In this document: one piece after another, positions 41,899-50,326 of the stretch
Layout: each line of letters begins with the position of its first letter
Numbering within the stretch: position 1 is the first letter of the stretch
From: UBA11612 sp965228575
Lineage (GTDB): Bacteria; Pseudomonadota; Alphaproteobacteria; Rhodospirillales; Rhodospirillaceae
Assembly (NCBI GenBank): GCA_965228575.1
Contig: CBDDHW010000063.1
Coordinates: forward strand, 3,117-67,116
Length of the DNA: 64,000 nt
Reading direction: 5' to 3'
Notes under the pieces: generated by a model
Databases searched by the model: none
Told to the model about the DNA's origin: nothing
What the model saw: only the letters and a program-made list of their open reading frames with translations
Position numbers and translations under genes: made by a program

Positions 41899-42783
41899 AT
41901 GATCTTACGTTCGATGTTGTTCATTCCCGCCGATAGCGAGAAGAAGCTTGCGAAGGCAGACGGCGTGGAGGCGGATGCCATAATCTTCGATCTTGAGGAC
42001 TCCGTCGCCGGACCGCGTAAGCAAACGGGCCGGGACATGGCCAAGGACTTCATGGCCTCTCGGCCGCGCGCGAAGCGGACAACAAAATATTATGTGCGTA
42101 TCAATCCGCTTGAATCCGATATGCCGTTGCGTGATCTCGCCGGAATCATAGACGGAAATCCTGATGGCATCGTACTCCCCAAGGCATCCGGACCTCAGGA
42201 TGTTGATTTGGCATCAAAGTACCTTGATGTTCTTGAGGTCGAGCATGGTATCGAGCAGGGGTCAATCGGGATCGTCGCGATATCGGGGGAAACCAGCGCG
42301 GGCGTTCTTGCGAGCGGCGAATATGCTAAGGTTAAACTCCCTCGTCTTGTTGGATTGAGTTGGGGACCTTGGGATTTAGCCGCCGATCTTGGGGCAGCCG
42401 GAAATCGCTATGAGGATGGCTCGTATGAGCCTGCTTACCGAATGGCGATGTCATTGAGTCTGCTTGGCGCGAAAGCCGCCGGTGTTCAGGCGATTGATAC
42501 GCCATATACTGAGTTCAAAGACAGCGACGGCCTGTTAAAGTGGTGCAAAATGATTCGGCGCGAGGGATGGACGGGCAAGCTTGCCATACACCCCGCGCAA
42601 ATTCCCATCATACATGAAGGCTTTCGCCCAAGCGCCGAAGAAGTTGCGCACGCGCACCGCGTTGTGGACGCATTTTCTGGGGAAAACGATGGGGTCGCGT
42701 CTTTAGATGGCGTGATGCTGGATTTACCGCACCTTAAACAGGCGCGCTACATTCTGGCTCTTGAAGAAGCGAGCACCAATTAA
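41899..42783 (+). CDS. HpcH/HpaI-family CoA ester lyase (CitE-like)
   Basis: This 294-residue TIM-barrel lyase has the CitE-like opening RSMLFIPADSEKKLAKADG and the metal-binding DAIIFDLEDSVAGPRK. The substrate lysine lies in GIVLPKASGPQDV; a second acidic site reads VAISGETSAGV. KLAIHPAQIPIIHEGF closes the active site. These enzymes cleave citramalyl-CoA, malyl-CoA or methylmalyl-CoA into an acyl-CoA and a keto acid or glyoxylate. The gene follows the MaoC hydratase, forming a two-step hydrate-then-cleave module. The exact substrate is not given by sequence. Confidence 0.92.
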   Translation: MILRSMLFIPADSEKKLAKADGVEADAIIFDLEDSVAGPRKQTGRDMAKDFMASRPRAKRTTKYYVRINPLESDMPLRDLAGIIDGNPDGIVLPKASGPQDVDLASKYLDVLEVEHGIEQGSIGIVAISGETSAGVLASGEYAKVKLPRLVGLSWGPWDLAADLGAAGNRYEDGSYEPAYRMAMSLSLLGAKAAGVQAIDTPYTEFKDSDGLLKWCKMIRREGWTGKLAIHPAQIPIIHEGFRPSAEEVAHAHRVVDAFSGENDGVASLDGVMLDLPHLKQARYILALEEASTN

Positions 42784-42801
42784 TACCTAAGATGCTCAAT
42801 C

Positions 42802-42835
42802 AAAAGGGCGCGATTTCAAATCGCGCCCTTTTTGT
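42802..42835. terminator. Bidirectional terminator between CitE and the CoA transferase
   Basis: AAAAGGGCGCGATTT and AAATCGCGCCCTTTT form a nearly unbroken stem followed by a run of T on the top strand and preceded by A on the other side, so it works for both convergent genes. This is the clearest terminator in the window. Confidence 0.85.
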
Positions 42836-42851
42836 TTTCTGAGTCGTGTTT

Positions 42852-43511
42852 TTAACTCGCGAGTTTTTTTTCTAAATCTGGATGAACGTCAAAATCAGGC
42901 TCGGTCTTCTCACGTATCTCATCGACGGTGACACCAGGCGCAAGTTCCATGAGGGTCAGTCCAGGTCGCCCGACTTCGAACACGCAATGGTCAGTAATGA
43001 TCATGTGGACCACATTTTTGCCCGTCAAAGGTAACGTGCACTCTTTCAATATTTTGTGCTCGCCCTTCTTATTGACGTGCTCCATCAAAATGACCAAGCG
43101 CGGGACCCCAGCCACCAAATCCATGGCACCGCCCATACCCTTCACCATTTTTCCAGGGATCATCCAATTCGCGAGATCTCCCGAGTCTGTAACCTGAAGA
43201 GCACCCAAGACTGAGAGCTGAATGTGCCCGCCGCGCACCATTCCGAATGATTCTGCGCTATCGAAGAAGCTGGTTGACGGAAGCGTCGTTACCGTTTGTT
43301 TCCCCGCGTTGATAAGGTCGGCATCCTCTTCACCCTCATAGGGGAACGGACCCATGCCCAACATTCCGTTTTCGCTATGCAATTGAATGGTCATACCGTC
43401 GGGCACGTGATTGGCGACAAGAGTGGGGATTCCGATGCCCAGATTGACGTAAAACCCATCCTTAATCTCTTTCGCGGCCCGCGCGGCCATTTGATCTCTA
43501 TCCCATGCCAT
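42852..43511 (-). CDS. 3-oxoacid CoA-transferase, subunit B
   Basis: This 219-residue protein is the B subunit of a type I CoA transferase. The catalytic glutamate is in LHSENGMLGMGP, and the domain opens with KEIKDGFYVNLGIGIPTLV. MVKGMGGAMDLVAG and HMIITDHCVFEV continue the fold. It works with the A subunit encoded just upstream (12 bp) to move CoA from succinyl-CoA to an acid such as acetoacetate. It may also activate a dicarboxylate for the convergent MaoC-CitE pair, but that is inference. Confidence 0.93.
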   Translation of the reverse strand: MAWDRDQMAARAAKEIKDGFYVNLGIGIPTLVANHVPDGMTIQLHSENGMLGMGPFPYEGEEDADLINAGKQTVTTLPSTSFFDSAESFGMVRGGHIQLSVLGALQVTDSGDLANWMIPGKMVKGMGGAMDLVAGVPRLVILMEHVNKKGEHKILKECTLPLTGKNVVHMIITDHCVFEVGRPGLTLMELAPGVTVDEIREKTEPDFDVHPDLEKKLAS

Positions 43512-43523
43512 ATTGCTAGACCC

Positions 43524-44237
43524 CTATTCCGCTGCCGCACGTGGGCGTGTTGTAAGCTTTTCGATGTGCTTATTGACCTTGTCCAATTTGACAACGCGGT
43601 CGACGTAAATTCCCGCGGTCATAATGTGATCAGGATCGATATCGCCGATATCAACCAAGTTCTCGACTTCGGCCACAGTAATCTTCCCGGCGGACGCCAT
43701 CACAGGATTAAGGTTTCGCGCGGTCATTCGATAGACGAGGTTGCCTTCCGCATCGCCCTTCCAGGCATGAACGATGGACAGATCGGCAACAAGTCCCGTT
43801 TCCATAACGTAATGACGCCCATTGAATTCGCGGGTCTCTTTGCCTTCGGCGACCTGAGTGCCATAACCGGTCGGTGTGAAGAACGCCGGAATCCCCGCGC
43901 CCCCGGCCCGGCAACGCTCAGCCAATGTCCCCTGCGGATTGAATTCGATTTCAAGTTCACCGGCGAGGTATTGCTTTGCGAAGGTTGCGTTCTCGCCCAC
44001 GTAAGAACTGACCATTTTTTTGATCTGGCGGGTTTTCAAAAGGATTCCAAGGCCAACATCGTCGATCCCGCAATTGTTTGAAATCACCGTTAAGCCTTTT
44101 ACGCCAGAGTCCTGGATCGCTTGGATTAGAGCTTCAGGAATGCCGCAAAGACCAAAACCGCCAGACATTATGACCATGTCGTCGCGCAAAAGGTCAGCCA
44201 GTGCGGATTTTGCGTCCGGGTACACCTTGTTTGTCAC
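43524..44237 (-). CDS. 3-oxoacid CoA-transferase, subunit A
   Basis: This 237-residue protein is the A subunit of a type I CoA transferase: GGFGLCGIPEALIQAI is the glycine-rich CoA-binding loop and VISNNCGIDDVGLGILL follows. I choose the GTG at 44237, which stands behind GGAGGTAGG and gives VTNKVYPDAKSALADLL, the normal family start; a longer frame to 44291 has 18 extra, poorly conserved residues. With the B subunit 12 bp downstream it forms a heteromeric enzyme. Confidence 0.92.
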   Translation of the reverse strand: MTNKVYPDAKSALADLLRDDMVIMSGGFGLCGIPEALIQAIQDSGVKGLTVISNNCGIDDVGLGILLKTRQIKKMVSSYVGENATFAKQYLAGELEIEFNPQGTLAERCRAGGAGIPAFFTPTGYGTQVAEGKETREFNGRHYVMETGLVADLSIVHAWKGDAEGNLVYRMTARNLNPVMASAGKITVAEVENLVDIGDIDPDHIMTAGIYVDRVVKLDKVNKHIEKLTTRPRAAAE

Positions 44238-44498
44238 GTCCCTACCTCCATTATTTTTCTCTGACCCAGGATTAATACCCGAAACGGCCAATGTCCATCG
44301 GTAGACGTCGGTCGAAAATCGGGTATACGCGCAAGCCGCTGCGAATTGCCAACCTCCGGCTTACAGCAGCCTATTTGCCGGATAAATTGTCGAAATATGC
44401 CCGCAATCCTTGCGTACGGAGGGCACGAGGGCTACCAAAGCGTCCCGTTTTCCGATCTCTCTCGCCAAAAATAGGCGAGTCCTGCAGGCTTCATCACT

Positions 44499-45410
44499 AT
44501 GGCCCTTTTTTCAGGAACAACTCTTCCGCCAGTCGATAATTTGCGCGGCGCCGTCTGGATGGTTGCCGGCTCCACGTGTTTCGCGCTCGTCACTGTCATC
44601 ATCAAGACTTTAGGCGACGAAATGCACCCGTTTGTGATGGTTTTTTTCCGTAGCCTATTCGGCATGAGCATCGTCATGCCCTTCCTCATTCGGGATGGCC
44701 TCAAAATCTTTGCAACCCAACGCCCGGGGTTACACTTTATCCGTCTAGGATGCTCGACCGTCGGTATGCTTGCGGGATTTTATGCGTTCGCCAACATGCC
44801 ATTGGCTGCCGCTGTTTCCTTAAGCTTTACGCGCCCACTATTTATGATTTTTCTTGCGATATTGCTCCTAGGCGAAGTGGTCCGCTGGCGCCGCGGGCTC
44901 GCAACACTTGTCGGCTTTGGCGGTGTCGTCATCATGCTGGGCCCCACCGGAATGATTTTCGAGCCCGCAGCATTTTCCGCGCTTATTTCCGCCGCCGCGG
45001 TTGCCGGGGCTTTGGCAGTTATCCGTCAGCAGGCGGCCGAGGACGGGCCCATTACGCTGATGGCGTGGTACGCCTTTGGCCTCGTTATTACGACACTCAT
45101 ACCCGCTGTTCCCGTGTGGCAAACCCCCGAAGGTGATCAATGGTTCTATTTGATTGCGCTCGGAGTGCTCTCAAGCGCGGGTCAATATGCATTTATTCGG
45201 GCGCTTGCGATTGGTGAGGTTACGGTGATGAACCCCATTGATTACATTCAAATTGTGCTCGCCGCCTTTTTTGGGTTTTTCCTATTTAATGAAATTCCGA
45301 GTATTTGGACCGGAGTCGGCGCTGGCATTATCGTCGCCTCCACGCTTTACATCTTATTCAGAGAATCAAAAGTCAAAAGCGACCCACCGCCCGCAATGAG
45401 CGCGGATTAG
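44499..45410 (+). CDS. DMT-superfamily (EamA) transporter
   Basis: This 303-residue protein has ten predicted membrane helices in two EamA repeats, including MVAGSTCFALVTVIIKTLG, YAFANMPLAAAVSLSFTRPLF and GEVTVMNPIDYIQIVLAAFFGF. DMT exporters move metabolites and amino acids; substrate cannot be predicted. The start is preceded by no strong ribosome site. It converges with the pterin dehydratase gene. Confidence 0.9.
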   Translation: MALFSGTTLPPVDNLRGAVWMVAGSTCFALVTVIIKTLGDEMHPFVMVFFRSLFGMSIVMPFLIRDGLKIFATQRPGLHFIRLGCSTVGMLAGFYAFANMPLAAAVSLSFTRPLFMIFLAILLLGEVVRWRRGLATLVGFGGVVIMLGPTGMIFEPAAFSALISAAAVAGALAVIRQQAAEDGPITLMAWYAFGLVITTLIPAVPVWQTPEGDQWFYLIALGVLSSAGQYAFIRALAIGEVTVMNPIDYIQIVLAAFFGFFLFNEIPSIWTGVGAGIIVASTLYILFRESKVKSDPPPAMSAD

Positions 45411-45429
45411 TCCCCATATTCTCTGGAAT

Positions 45430-45720
45430 TTATTTTGCGAAAATGTCCATGAACTTTGCGAGTTCGATGTCGCGTTCCGAGACACCGCCGCAGTCATGGG
45501 TCGTCAACGTCACATCAACCCGGTTGTAGACGTTGAACCATTCCGGATGGTGATCGATTTCCTCTGCTTTGGTCGCACACCGACTCATAAAATCGAAGGC
45601 CTGATTGAAGTCTTTAAACTTAAAGCTTCGAGAGATTGCATCTCGGCCTTCAACATCTGTCCACTCAGGCACTTCTTGAAGAGCCGCTGAGCGTTCGGCC
45701 GCACTTAATTTCTTCACCAT
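45430..45720 (-). CDS. phhB: Pterin-4a-carbinolamine dehydratase
   Basis: This 96-residue protein matches the PCD/DCoH family: KAEEIDHHPEWFNVYNRVDV contains the catalytic histidine pair and TTHDCGGVSERDIELA the closing motif. It dehydrates 4a-hydroxytetrahydrobiopterin formed by aromatic amino-acid hydroxylases. No phenylalanine hydroxylase is nearby. The length and motifs are normal. Confidence 0.93.
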   Translation of the reverse strand: MVKKLSAAERSAALQEVPEWTDVEGRDAISRSFKFKDFNQAFDFMSRCATKAEEIDHHPEWFNVYNRVDVTLTTHDCGGVSERDIELAKFMDIFAK

Positions 45721-45790
45721 GGTCGCAGTCCTTGATCAAGCTTGATACAAAACACCATGATCAAAGCTTTTGTGCGAGGCAAGCCCGCTC

Positions 45791-46207
45791 ATGACCCGGT
45801 CTTCTGAAATCTTTCCGCCAACATTGGGTGAATTAGATGCAATGGCACGATCTGCGTTGGAATTGCTACCCGATGCCCTTCAACAATTCGCCAAGGACGT
45901 GGTGGTGCAGGTTGTCGATTTTCCCGACGACGATGTCTGCGAGGACCTAAACCTGGAAACACCGTTTGATATTCTTGGTCTGTACCAGGGAGTCTCTTTG
46001 AACGAAAAACGCGTGGACGACTCAGGGCATTTGCCGGACATGGTGTTTCTCTATCGTCGTCCGATTTTGGATTACTGGTGTGAAACTGGTGAAGACCTCC
46101 ATCGCTTAGTCCGTCACGTTCTCATTCATGAGATCGGACATCACTTCGGATATTCTGATGAAGATATGGAAGCGATCGAGGCCGCATGCGATGAAGACAA
46201 CAATTAA
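45791..46207 (+). CDS. Zincin-like metallopeptidase family protein
   Basis: This 138-residue protein has a zinc-binding HExxH in RHVLIHEIGHHFGYSDEDME, with a third ligand candidate in the following SDED. Upstream are the family stretches FAKDVVVQVVDFPDDDV and DILGLYQGVSL. It is a member of the small minimal-metallopeptidase group common in alphaproteobacteria, usually about 130 residues and with unknown substrate. I start at the ATG for MTRSSEIFPP; an in-frame ATG 21 bases earlier is also possible. It overlaps the convergent uracil-DNA glycosylase gene by four bases. Confidence 0.85.
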   Translation: MTRSSEIFPPTLGELDAMARSALELLPDALQQFAKDVVVQVVDFPDDDVCEDLNLETPFDILGLYQGVSLNEKRVDDSGHLPDMVFLYRRPILDYWCETGEDLHRLVRHVLIHEIGHHFGYSDEDMEAIEAACDEDNN

Positions 46208-46785
46208 AGACAGGCTTTTACGCGACGGCGTAAATCGGGAACCAGCTCCCTCTCAAACCAGGGATTCTTTTTAAGCCAGCTCGTATTTCGCCAACTTGGA
46301 TGGGGTAGCGGCAAAAACTCCGGGCCATAGTCTCTCCACGCCTTGACCGTTTCCGTGAGTGTTCCTTTGCGGCGCGCTTTGAGATAGTGCGCTTGCGCAT
46401 ACGATCCGACCAATAGCGTCATGCTAACATTACGAAGCAACGGCAGTAGTTGTGGATGCCACGCCGGTGCGCATTCCTTGCGCGGCGGAAGATCTCCGCC
46501 CTTCGCATCGCGGCCGGGATAACAGAACCCCATGGGTATGATTGCGATGCAGGAGTCATCGTAAAATGTCTCTTTTTCAATATCGAGCCACTGGCGAAGC
46601 CGGTCGCCGGATTTATCGTTCCAAGGAATACCGCTTTCATGGACTTTTGTACCAGGCGCCTGGCCAATAATGAGGAGGCGAGATTTTGCCGTGGCTCGAA
46701 GGACAGGTCGCGGGCCCAATGGAAGATCATGAGCGCACAATTGGCAGGCCCGCGCGTCTCTTAAAATGTTTTCAAGCTTGGTCAT
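46204..46785 (-). CDS. Uracil-DNA glycosylase-superfamily protein
   Basis: This 193-residue protein has the UDG-fold motif LIIGQAPGTKVHESGIPWNDKSGDRLRQWL and the closing LPLPHPSWRNTSWLKKNPWF. The four-cysteine Fe-S pattern of family 4 and 5 UDGs is not complete: only one CxxC (CQLCAH) is seen at the start. This group is often annotated simply as UDG family and its substrate is uncertain. The start overlaps the sirtuin stop by four bases, so the two genes are coupled. Confidence 0.82.
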   Translation of the reverse strand: MTKLENILRDARACQLCAHDLPLGPRPVLRATAKSRLLIIGQAPGTKVHESGIPWNDKSGDRLRQWLDIEKETFYDDSCIAIIPMGFCYPGRDAKGGDLPPRKECAPAWHPQLLPLLRNVSMTLLVGSYAQAHYLKARRKGTLTETVKAWRDYGPEFLPLPHPSWRNTSWLKKNPWFERELVPDLRRRVKACL

Positions 46786-47525
46786 TTCTCATCCAACAGC
46801 CCCTGGACATAACTTGGGACAATTGTTGTCGCGGGTCCGTGATGGAGCTCATGAAACAACGAAGCGCCCGACGATGCCTCAAGATTTAGCTCCACCGTAT
46901 GAGCGCGGCCGAGCTGGCGGACCATGGCAACAAAGCCTGCCGCCGGATAAACATTGCCCGACGTTCCTATGGAAATAAATAAATCGCATTCAAAGAGAGC
47001 ATCTTGAATGTCATCAAGACCCATCGGGGTTTCCCCGAACCAAACGACGTTGGGTCTAAGGCCTCCAGCCTGATTGCAGGTTTGACACATGTCGTGCGTC
47101 GACATGTCGCCAACCCAGTCCACACAAGCACCGCAATGGTTACATCGTGCCTGCGCATAGGTGCCATGCATATGAATAATGTCTTTCGACCCAGCACGCT
47201 CATGAAGGGAATCGACATTCTGAGTAACGATTAATACGCGGCCTGACCATTTTTCCTCCAGACGCGCCAAGGCCTCATGCGCTGCGTTGGGTTGCACATC
47301 GAGTTTGCGTGTGCGGGCTCGGCGCATGTTGTAAAATGCGTGTACACGCTCGGGATCTTTTGCAAAGGCCTCGGGCGTCGCCACATCTTCCCACCGCACT
47401 TTGGACCAAATTCCATCTGCGTCGCGAAATGTATCAAGACCCGACTCTTTGGAAATGCCCGCCCCCGTCAGAATGACGATACACGCTGTGTTTTCCGGAA
47501 CAAATTTTGGAGCGACTTGGTCCAT
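46782..47525 (-). CDS. cobB: NAD-dependent protein deacylase (sirtuin)
   Basis: This 247-residue Sir2-family enzyme has ILTGAGISKESGLDTFRDADG for NAD binding, TQNVDSLHERAG, the catalytic histidine in IIHMHGTY, and four zinc cysteines (CNHCGAC and CQTC). The class III motif of desuccinylases is visible as HAFYNMRRAR, a Y-x-x-R, so it may remove succinyl or malonyl groups as well as acetyl. It is upstream of, and overlaps, the UDG gene. Confidence 0.92.
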   Translation of the reverse strand: MDQVAPKFVPENTACIVILTGAGISKESGLDTFRDADGIWSKVRWEDVATPEAFAKDPERVHAFYNMRRARTRKLDVQPNAAHEALARLEEKWSGRVLIVTQNVDSLHERAGSKDIIHMHGTYAQARCNHCGACVDWVGDMSTHDMCQTCNQAGGLRPNVVWFGETPMGLDDIQDALFECDLFISIGTSGNVYPAAGFVAMVRQLGRAHTVELNLEASSGASLFHELHHGPATTIVPSYVQGLLDEK

Positions 47526-47634
47526 CGTATAAATCCAGTAATTTGGCGCATGCGGCTTGGTCGGGCATAATGTATTTCATCGCGCTCTTAGACCCCATGC
47601 TAAAGACCAAATTGCAAAGGAGCAAAATTCCAAA

Positions 47635-48117
47635 ATGATAAAGGTCTTGTTTGTATGCACGGGTAACATTTGCCGTTCGCCAACCGCCGAGGGTTTGTTT
47701 CGGCATATGCTCGAAATCAACGGGCTGACTGAGACGATCGCGGCTGATTCAGCGGGCACACATGGCTATCATGTGGGAGAGCCTCCTGATGCACGCTCAA
47801 TCAAAGCCGCGGCGGCACGAGGAATCGATATTGGGGCGCAACGGGCGCGACGCGTAAGGCCCGAAGATTTTAATGCGTTTGATATGATTCTTGCGATGGA
47901 CCGGGGCCACCTCGCCCATCTTAAGGCTCTGCAGCCGCCCAGCACGCGCGCTGAGGTTAACCTGTTCTTGGATTTCCATCCCTCAAACAAACTCAAGGAC
48001 GTCCCCGATCCATACTATGGCGGAGAGAACGGCTTTGAAGAGGTTCTAGATCTCGCAGAAGCCGCCTGCACCGAGTTGATTGCCGCACTTCGCCAAAGGG
48101 TCGGGCCGTCGACATGA
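47635..48117 (+). CDS. Low-molecular-weight protein-tyrosine phosphatase family protein
   Basis: This 160-residue protein starts MIKVLFVCTGNICRSPTAEG with the C-x5-R catalytic loop; the acid loop is DVPDPYYGGENGF, with the aspartate. A Shine-Dalgarno AAAGGAGC (47617-47623) precedes the ATG at 47635. The next gene starts on its stop codon and encodes a fructosamine kinase. In bacteria such a pair has been shown or proposed to remove phosphate from ketoamine adducts (ribulosamine or erythrulosamine), so this may be a sugar-adduct phosphatase rather than a protein-tyrosine phosphatase. Confidence 0.9.
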   Translation: MIKVLFVCTGNICRSPTAEGLFRHMLEINGLTETIAADSAGTHGYHVGEPPDARSIKAAAARGIDIGAQRARRVRPEDFNAFDMILAMDRGHLAHLKALQPPSTRAEVNLFLDFHPSNKLKDVPDPYYGGENGFEEVLDLAEAACTELIAALRQRVGPST

Positions 48118-48968
48118 TGGATGTTCGCGAACGCATCGAAGATGCTTTGAACGCGAACATATCTCACATTTCTCACCTCTCGGGCGGCTGTGTTGGCGAT
48201 GTGCGCCGGGTTGATCTCAGTGATGGACGGAGACTTGTCGCGAAGATTGGCTCCGCCGAAGAGTCTGATCTCGCTTTGGAAGGATTGATGCTCAATTACT
48301 TGGCGGAACGCTCATCGTTACCCGTCCCTGAGGTTCTTGTTGCGAACGAGTCCCTATTGATCATGACGTTTATTGAGGGCGATGATTCCATTGGTGCGAG
48401 CGCTCAAAAAGACGCTGCTCATCACCTTGCCGCGCTCCACGACATATCGGCGCCAGACTTCGGATTTGACCGTGACACATTGATCGGCGGGCTTCGCCAA
48501 CCCAACCCTCAAGAGCGCTCTTGGATAACCTTTTTCCGAGACCACAGACTTTTGCACATGGGACAAATCGCTCATGCAGCCGGTCGCTTGCCCACACACA
48601 TTCGCCGTCGTCTGGAGACGATGTGTTCTCACCTAGATCAATGGCTCGCGGAGCCAGAGAAACCATCGTTACTACATGGCGATGTGTGGTCGGGAAACGT
48701 TCTTGTAAAAAATGGGAAGGTGTCCGGCTTTGTCGATCCGGCGATTTACTATGGCGATCCAGAAATTGAGCTCGCGTTCACGACATTGTTCGGAACATTT
48801 GGTGATGATTTTTTTCATAGCTATCAGGAGGCTCGTCCTCTGTCTCCCGGATTTTTCGAAGACCGCTGCGACATCTACAATCTTTATCCGCTTCTCGTTC
48901 ACGTCAGGCTATTTGGAGAGTCCTATGTGCGCTCGGTCGACAAGACGTTGCAGCGTTTCGGCTTCTAA
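48114..48968 (+). CDS. Fructosamine/ribulosamine 3-kinase family protein
   Basis: This 284-residue kinase-fold protein has the FN3K signature LLHGDVWSGNVLVKNGKVSGFVDPAIYYGDPEIELAFT and the N-terminal LSGGCVGDVRRVDLSDGRRLVAKIG. It phosphorylates ketoamine sugar adducts on proteins or small amines, making them unstable. Its ATG shares bases with the phosphatase stop. With the LMW-PTP neighbour it can form a protein-deglycation pathway. It overlaps the convergent ThpR gene by four bases. Confidence 0.91.
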   Translation: MMDVRERIEDALNANISHISHLSGGCVGDVRRVDLSDGRRLVAKIGSAEESDLALEGLMLNYLAERSSLPVPEVLVANESLLIMTFIEGDDSIGASAQKDAAHHLAALHDISAPDFGFDRDTLIGGLRQPNPQERSWITFFRDHRLLHMGQIAHAAGRLPTHIRRRLETMCSHLDQWLAEPEKPSLLHGDVWSGNVLVKNGKVSGFVDPAIYYGDPEIELAFTTLFGTFGDDFFHSYQEARPLSPGFFEDRCDIYNLYPLLVHVRLFGESYVRSVDKTLQRFGF

Positions 48969-49501
48969 GTCATCGAGTACGTTGCTAAGGGCGAATAAAC
49001 CGGACCTGCTTTGCCAAGAACACTCTCAAACAACGCAAAAGACGCGACAGGAAAGGGGCCCGCTCGAAATAGGTTATTGCCAGCGATAAAGAGCTCTAAT
49101 CGCGCAATGTCGACGTTTGAGAATCGCGCAACCGTGAGATGAGGAATAAATTTCCGCGATTCTGGAGGTTGACCGGATCGTACGACAGCCGATTGTATTT
49201 TGTTGTGGAGATGATCGAGGGGTGGCGAGGTCGCGATACCTGTCCACAACGCTCGCGTTTTTGAGCCGCGCCCAAATGTATTGAAACCCTGAAGCTCGAG
49301 ATCAAACGGCTCAACACGAACCTTGGTAAGATTGGCATCAATCTCCTCTGCGTCACTTTCGGAAACTTCTCCGACAAACCGCAACGTTATATGCATATTG
49401 GAGGGACCCACCCAGCGTGCACCGGGCAATCCATTGCACAGAGTTGAAAGCTGATCAGAGATATCGCCGGGAATAGGCAATCCGACAAATAAGCGCATCA
49501 T
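48965..49501 (-). CDS. thpR: RNA 2',3'-cyclic phosphodiesterase (2H phosphoesterase)
   Basis: This 178-residue protein has the two HxTx motifs of the 2H family in NMHITLRFVGE and FIPHLTVARF, spaced as in ThpR. It opens with MRLFVGLPIPGD. It hydrolyses RNA 2',3'-cyclic phosphate ends. The C-terminal FALFESVLGKAGPVYSPLATY agrees with the family. The length is normal. Confidence 0.92.
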   Translation of the reverse strand: MMRLFVGLPIPGDISDQLSTLCNGLPGARWVGPSNMHITLRFVGEVSESDAEEIDANLTKVRVEPFDLELQGFNTFGRGSKTRALWTGIATSPPLDHLHNKIQSAVVRSGQPPESRKFIPHLTVARFSNVDIARLELFIAGNNLFRAGPFPVASFALFESVLGKAGPVYSPLATYSMT

Positions 49502-49529
49502 CGCGAGTTTAGTTTTCTAATGGTAGCGA

Positions 49530-50294
49530 TCAGTTACTTGAAGACGCGGACTGTTTCGATGCGCGCGCAGCCTCCGCTCGCGCGATGAGCTCTTCGACAA
49601 TCGGTGTGATGCGTGAGACGATTTCAGCAACACCGGCCGAGTTGGGATGAATCCGGTCGTCCTGATTGAGCTCGGGAATGGCCGCGACCCCCTCTAAAAA
49701 AAAAGGATAAATCAATGCGCCTGTATCCGCCGCGACGCTCGAAAAAATTACATTAAATCTGTCTTCGTAGTCGCGTCCGAGATTCGGGGGCGCCAACATT
49801 CCTGCGATGAGCACTGGAATGCGTTCCTCTTGGATACGCCGAACGATAAAATTGATGTTGTCGTAAGCGATCGACGGATCAACCGCCCGCAGCCCATCGT
49901 TTCCGCCAAGAGCAACGATAACCGCATCTGGATTTTCTGAAAGCGACCATTCAAGCCGTGATCGCCCCCCCGTCGTTGTATCCCCCGATACGCCGGCCTG
50001 TAGCAACTCGACGTTATAACCCTTGGCTTTGAGCGCATTTTCCAGTTGGGGGGGAAATGCGTCAGCAGGGTCATCAAGCCCATATCCCGCTGTTAGGCTA
50101 TCGCCGAATGCCAAGATCCGAATGGGTTGTCCTTCAGCACTTGAAGCGCCCTGCGCCGGGCTCAATATGAGCCCAGAGGCCGCGCCAATCGCACTGCAAA
50201 TTGCCAGGCACAAAGCCAAAGTTGCCTTTTGCAACAACGATTTGGACGGTAACAATCGCCACACGGACATGGTATGAAACGCCGGTCCTGACAT
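49530..50294 (-). CDS. Arylesterase / TesA-like SGNH hydrolase
   Basis: This 254-residue exported enzyme has the GDSL family blocks FGDSLTAGYGLDDPADAF (serine), GVSGDTTTGGRSRL (glycine), LGGNDGLRAVDPS (asparagine) and DDRIHPNSAG (aspartate and histidine). A helix (LLQKATLALCLAICSAIGAA) forms the signal peptide or anchor. I start at ATG 50294 with GAGG upstream; an ATG at 50270 and a longer frame to 50384 are less convincing. It is divergent from the YbbA/YbbP-type genes, as in E. coli tesA-ybbAP, and probably acts on lipids in the periplasm. Confidence 0.88.
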   Translation of the reverse strand: MSGPAFHTMSVWRLLPSKSLLQKATLALCLAICSAIGAASGLILSPAQGASSAEGQPIRILAFGDSLTAGYGLDDPADAFPPQLENALKAKGYNVELLQAGVSGDTTTGGRSRLEWSLSENPDAVIVALGGNDGLRAVDPSIAYDNINFIVRRIQEERIPVLIAGMLAPPNLGRDYEDRFNVIFSSVAADTGALIYPFFLEGVAAIPELNQDDRIHPNSAGVAEIVSRITPIVEELIARAEAARASKQSASSSN

Positions 50295-50326
50295 CACAAA
50301 AACCTCAATCGGGTACGTACTTTCAT

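Noticed and set aside
43296..44081. A 261-residue plus-strand open frame opposite the CoA-transferase genes
   Set aside because: It is an antisense shadow: both CoA-transferase subunits on the other strand have strong family motifs and proper start sites, while this frame has no recognisable motif.
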